From Auxenochlorella pyrenoidosa (lineage: Eukaryota; Chlorophyta; Trebouxiophyceae; Chlorellales; Chlorellaceae), in assembly GCA_001430745.1 (NCBI GenBank), contig KQ482063.1:1431571-1452520 (forward strand): 20,950 nucleotides of DNA, read 5' to 3'. Numbering within the stretch: position 1 is the stretch's first letter; each line of letters starts with the position of its first letter. Position numbers and translations under genes: made by a program. Below, in pieces: positions 19,895 through 20,950 of this stretch. Under the pieces are notes generated by a model that made no database searches, was not told where the DNA came from, and saw nothing but the letters and a program-made list of their open reading frames with translations.

Positions 19895-20808
19895 TTACAG
19901 CTTGTCCTCGTACTCGCTTAGCGCGGAGGGCTCTGGCTTCAGCCCCTGCAGCGTGGACAGGCAGCAAACGAGCACGTGAGGGGTGCTGGGGGCAGGGAAG
20001 CAGAGGAGCCGGGCGGCCAGGCGCCAGGCGCCGCTCCGACCGCCTGCCGACGAATCGCACCTTGCGCTTGCGGATGTCCAGCACGATGGTGTTGGTCTGG
20101 CTGCCGGCCTGCAGCGGGTCGGCGCCCATCAGCTCCCAGTGGTCGAACACGCACTGGGGGAAGGCCTGCGGTGGTGGAGGTGGGGGTGGGGCAAGGGAGC
20201 AGCGTCAGGAGGCGGGTTTGACGCAATGCCAGGGTGGGAAGCAAGGCTGCGCGCGCCTCACTGCCCCGCCGCCTGCCACCACTCAAGCTGCTTGCGCACC
20301 TGGCCACCGGTGGCGGCGCGCAACGTGGCGGTGAAGCCGAAGGACTCAATGACGGGCAGGTACGCCTTGAGGTTGAAGATGGGGGTGCCTGCGGGGGAGG
20401 TGTCCGGGGGGCGCTGGCGGTCAGCGGGCCTGCCGGGGGGAGCGCTGGGCACAGCAGCCGTCGCAGAGCAGGAGCAGAGGCATTGCCTGCTGGAGCCATG
20501 GGCAGCAGCAGAGAGGGGGAGCTGCACATGTCAGGACGCTGCTGCAGATGCCTCGGCAAGCGCCTCCCTCGACCCCCCCACCCACCGGGGCGCTGCATCT
20601 CCTCGAACACCATGCCGCGCTTCTGGTTGAGCACAGAGTACACGCCGCCCATGGCCTGCTCCGGGCACTGGATCTCCACCAGGTAGGTGGGCTCCAGCAG
20701 GCGCGGCTGCGCGGTCAGCTCGGCGGCGTACATGGCGCGGCGGCAGGTGGGGATGATCTGGCCGCCGCCGCGGTGGATGGCGTCAGCGTGCATCACCACG
20801 TCCATGAT
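19895..20808 (-). CDS. EEF2: Translation elongation factor eEF2, C-terminal exons (5' part beyond the window)
   Basis: eEF2 is the cytosolic GTPase that moves tRNA and mRNA through the ribosome. Four exons are visible: 20808-20586, 20388-20300, 20165-20061 and 19945-19895 (TAA), all in phase. They encode domains IV and [19 protein letters not shown] holds the diphthamide loop, and the His in IHRGGGQ is the residue modified to diphthamide. It continues [74 protein letters not shown] and ends [10 protein letters not shown], close to the universal eEF2 C-terminus. An intron begins upstream of 20808 and runs off the window. The GTPase domain is not visible. Identity is near certain. Confidence 0.97.
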
Positions 20809-20810
20809 CT

Positions 20811-20950
20811 GTGGGCATGTTAGGGGGGTGGGGCGGGGGGGGGTGGGCGGATTTGAGCATGCAGGCAGATCAGCAGCGCTGGGCGGCCTCCAGGGCTCTC
20901 AAGTCGAGTGTGCGCTCAAGCGCGCCCGCCGCCCCGCCCCCCCCCCCCTT
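20811..20950 (-). other. eEF2 intron running off the window edge
   Basis: The sequence upstream of the acceptor at 20810-20809 is C-rich on the transcript strand (G-runs at 20822-20850 on the plus strand) and has no eEF2-like coding. The window ends in a C homopolymer, which could also be an assembly-sensitive point. Confidence 0.55.

Noticed and set aside
1..20950. CRISPR arrays, operons, insertion sequences or phage genes
   Set aside because: The spliced gene structures show this is eukaryotic nuclear DNA, and no regularly spaced repeats, terminal inverted repeats or transposase motifs were found.

Overview
The window is nuclear DNA from a very GC-rich eukaryote, most likely a chlorophyte green alga and probably a Chlorella-like trebouxiophyte. 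That placement is inference. It rests on many short GT-AG introns, a GC-rich third codon position, Ala/Gln/Gly-rich low-complexity insertions, a plant-type AP2 gene, plant-like SWC2 sequence and a TGTAA polyadenylation motif. There are no operons, Shine-Dalgarno sites, CRISPR arrays or recognisable mobile elements. Every gene is spliced, so the gene models come from joining exons whose reading phase and splice sites agree.

Layout. (1) 1-1556, minus strand: 5' part of SWC2/VPS72 (YL1), a histone-variant subunit of the SWR1 remodeller; its C-terminus lies outside the window. (2) 1652-3803, plus: a WD40 protein of the GNB1L/ASA1 family, linked to TTT/ASTRA and PIKK maturation. Genes 1 and 2 are divergent and their start codons are only 95 bp apart. 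(3) 4083-11361, plus: a long gene with about 16 exons whose core matches the meiotic crossover protein SHOC1/ZIP2 (degenerate XPF-type nuclease domain plus helix-hairpin-helix). It is followed, after an unresolved in-frame TGA, by a Gln-rich and then Gly/Arg-rich tail. (4) 12441-15807, minus: a seven-exon single-AP2-domain transcription factor. (5) 16687-19494, minus: an eight-exon gene I do not recognise, with an acidic and poly-Ala middle. (6) 19895-20808 and beyond the window edge, minus: the last four exons of translation elongation factor eEF2, including the diphthamide loop.

There is no single pathway. Genes 1 and 2 share a theme of RuvB-like ATPase (Rvb1/Rvb2) partner complexes. Gene 3 is the most informative biologically, because SHOC1 acts only in meiosis. 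Its presence implies selection for class I crossovers in an alga of a group usually grown as asexual. Genes 4 to 6 form a same-strand series, and their introns carry unusually long C-runs before the acceptors, which appear as G-runs on the plus strand. I found no convincing wholly new system. The best candidates for new biology are the algal SHOC1 with its Q-rich/GR-rich tail and the unassigned gene at 16687-19494.
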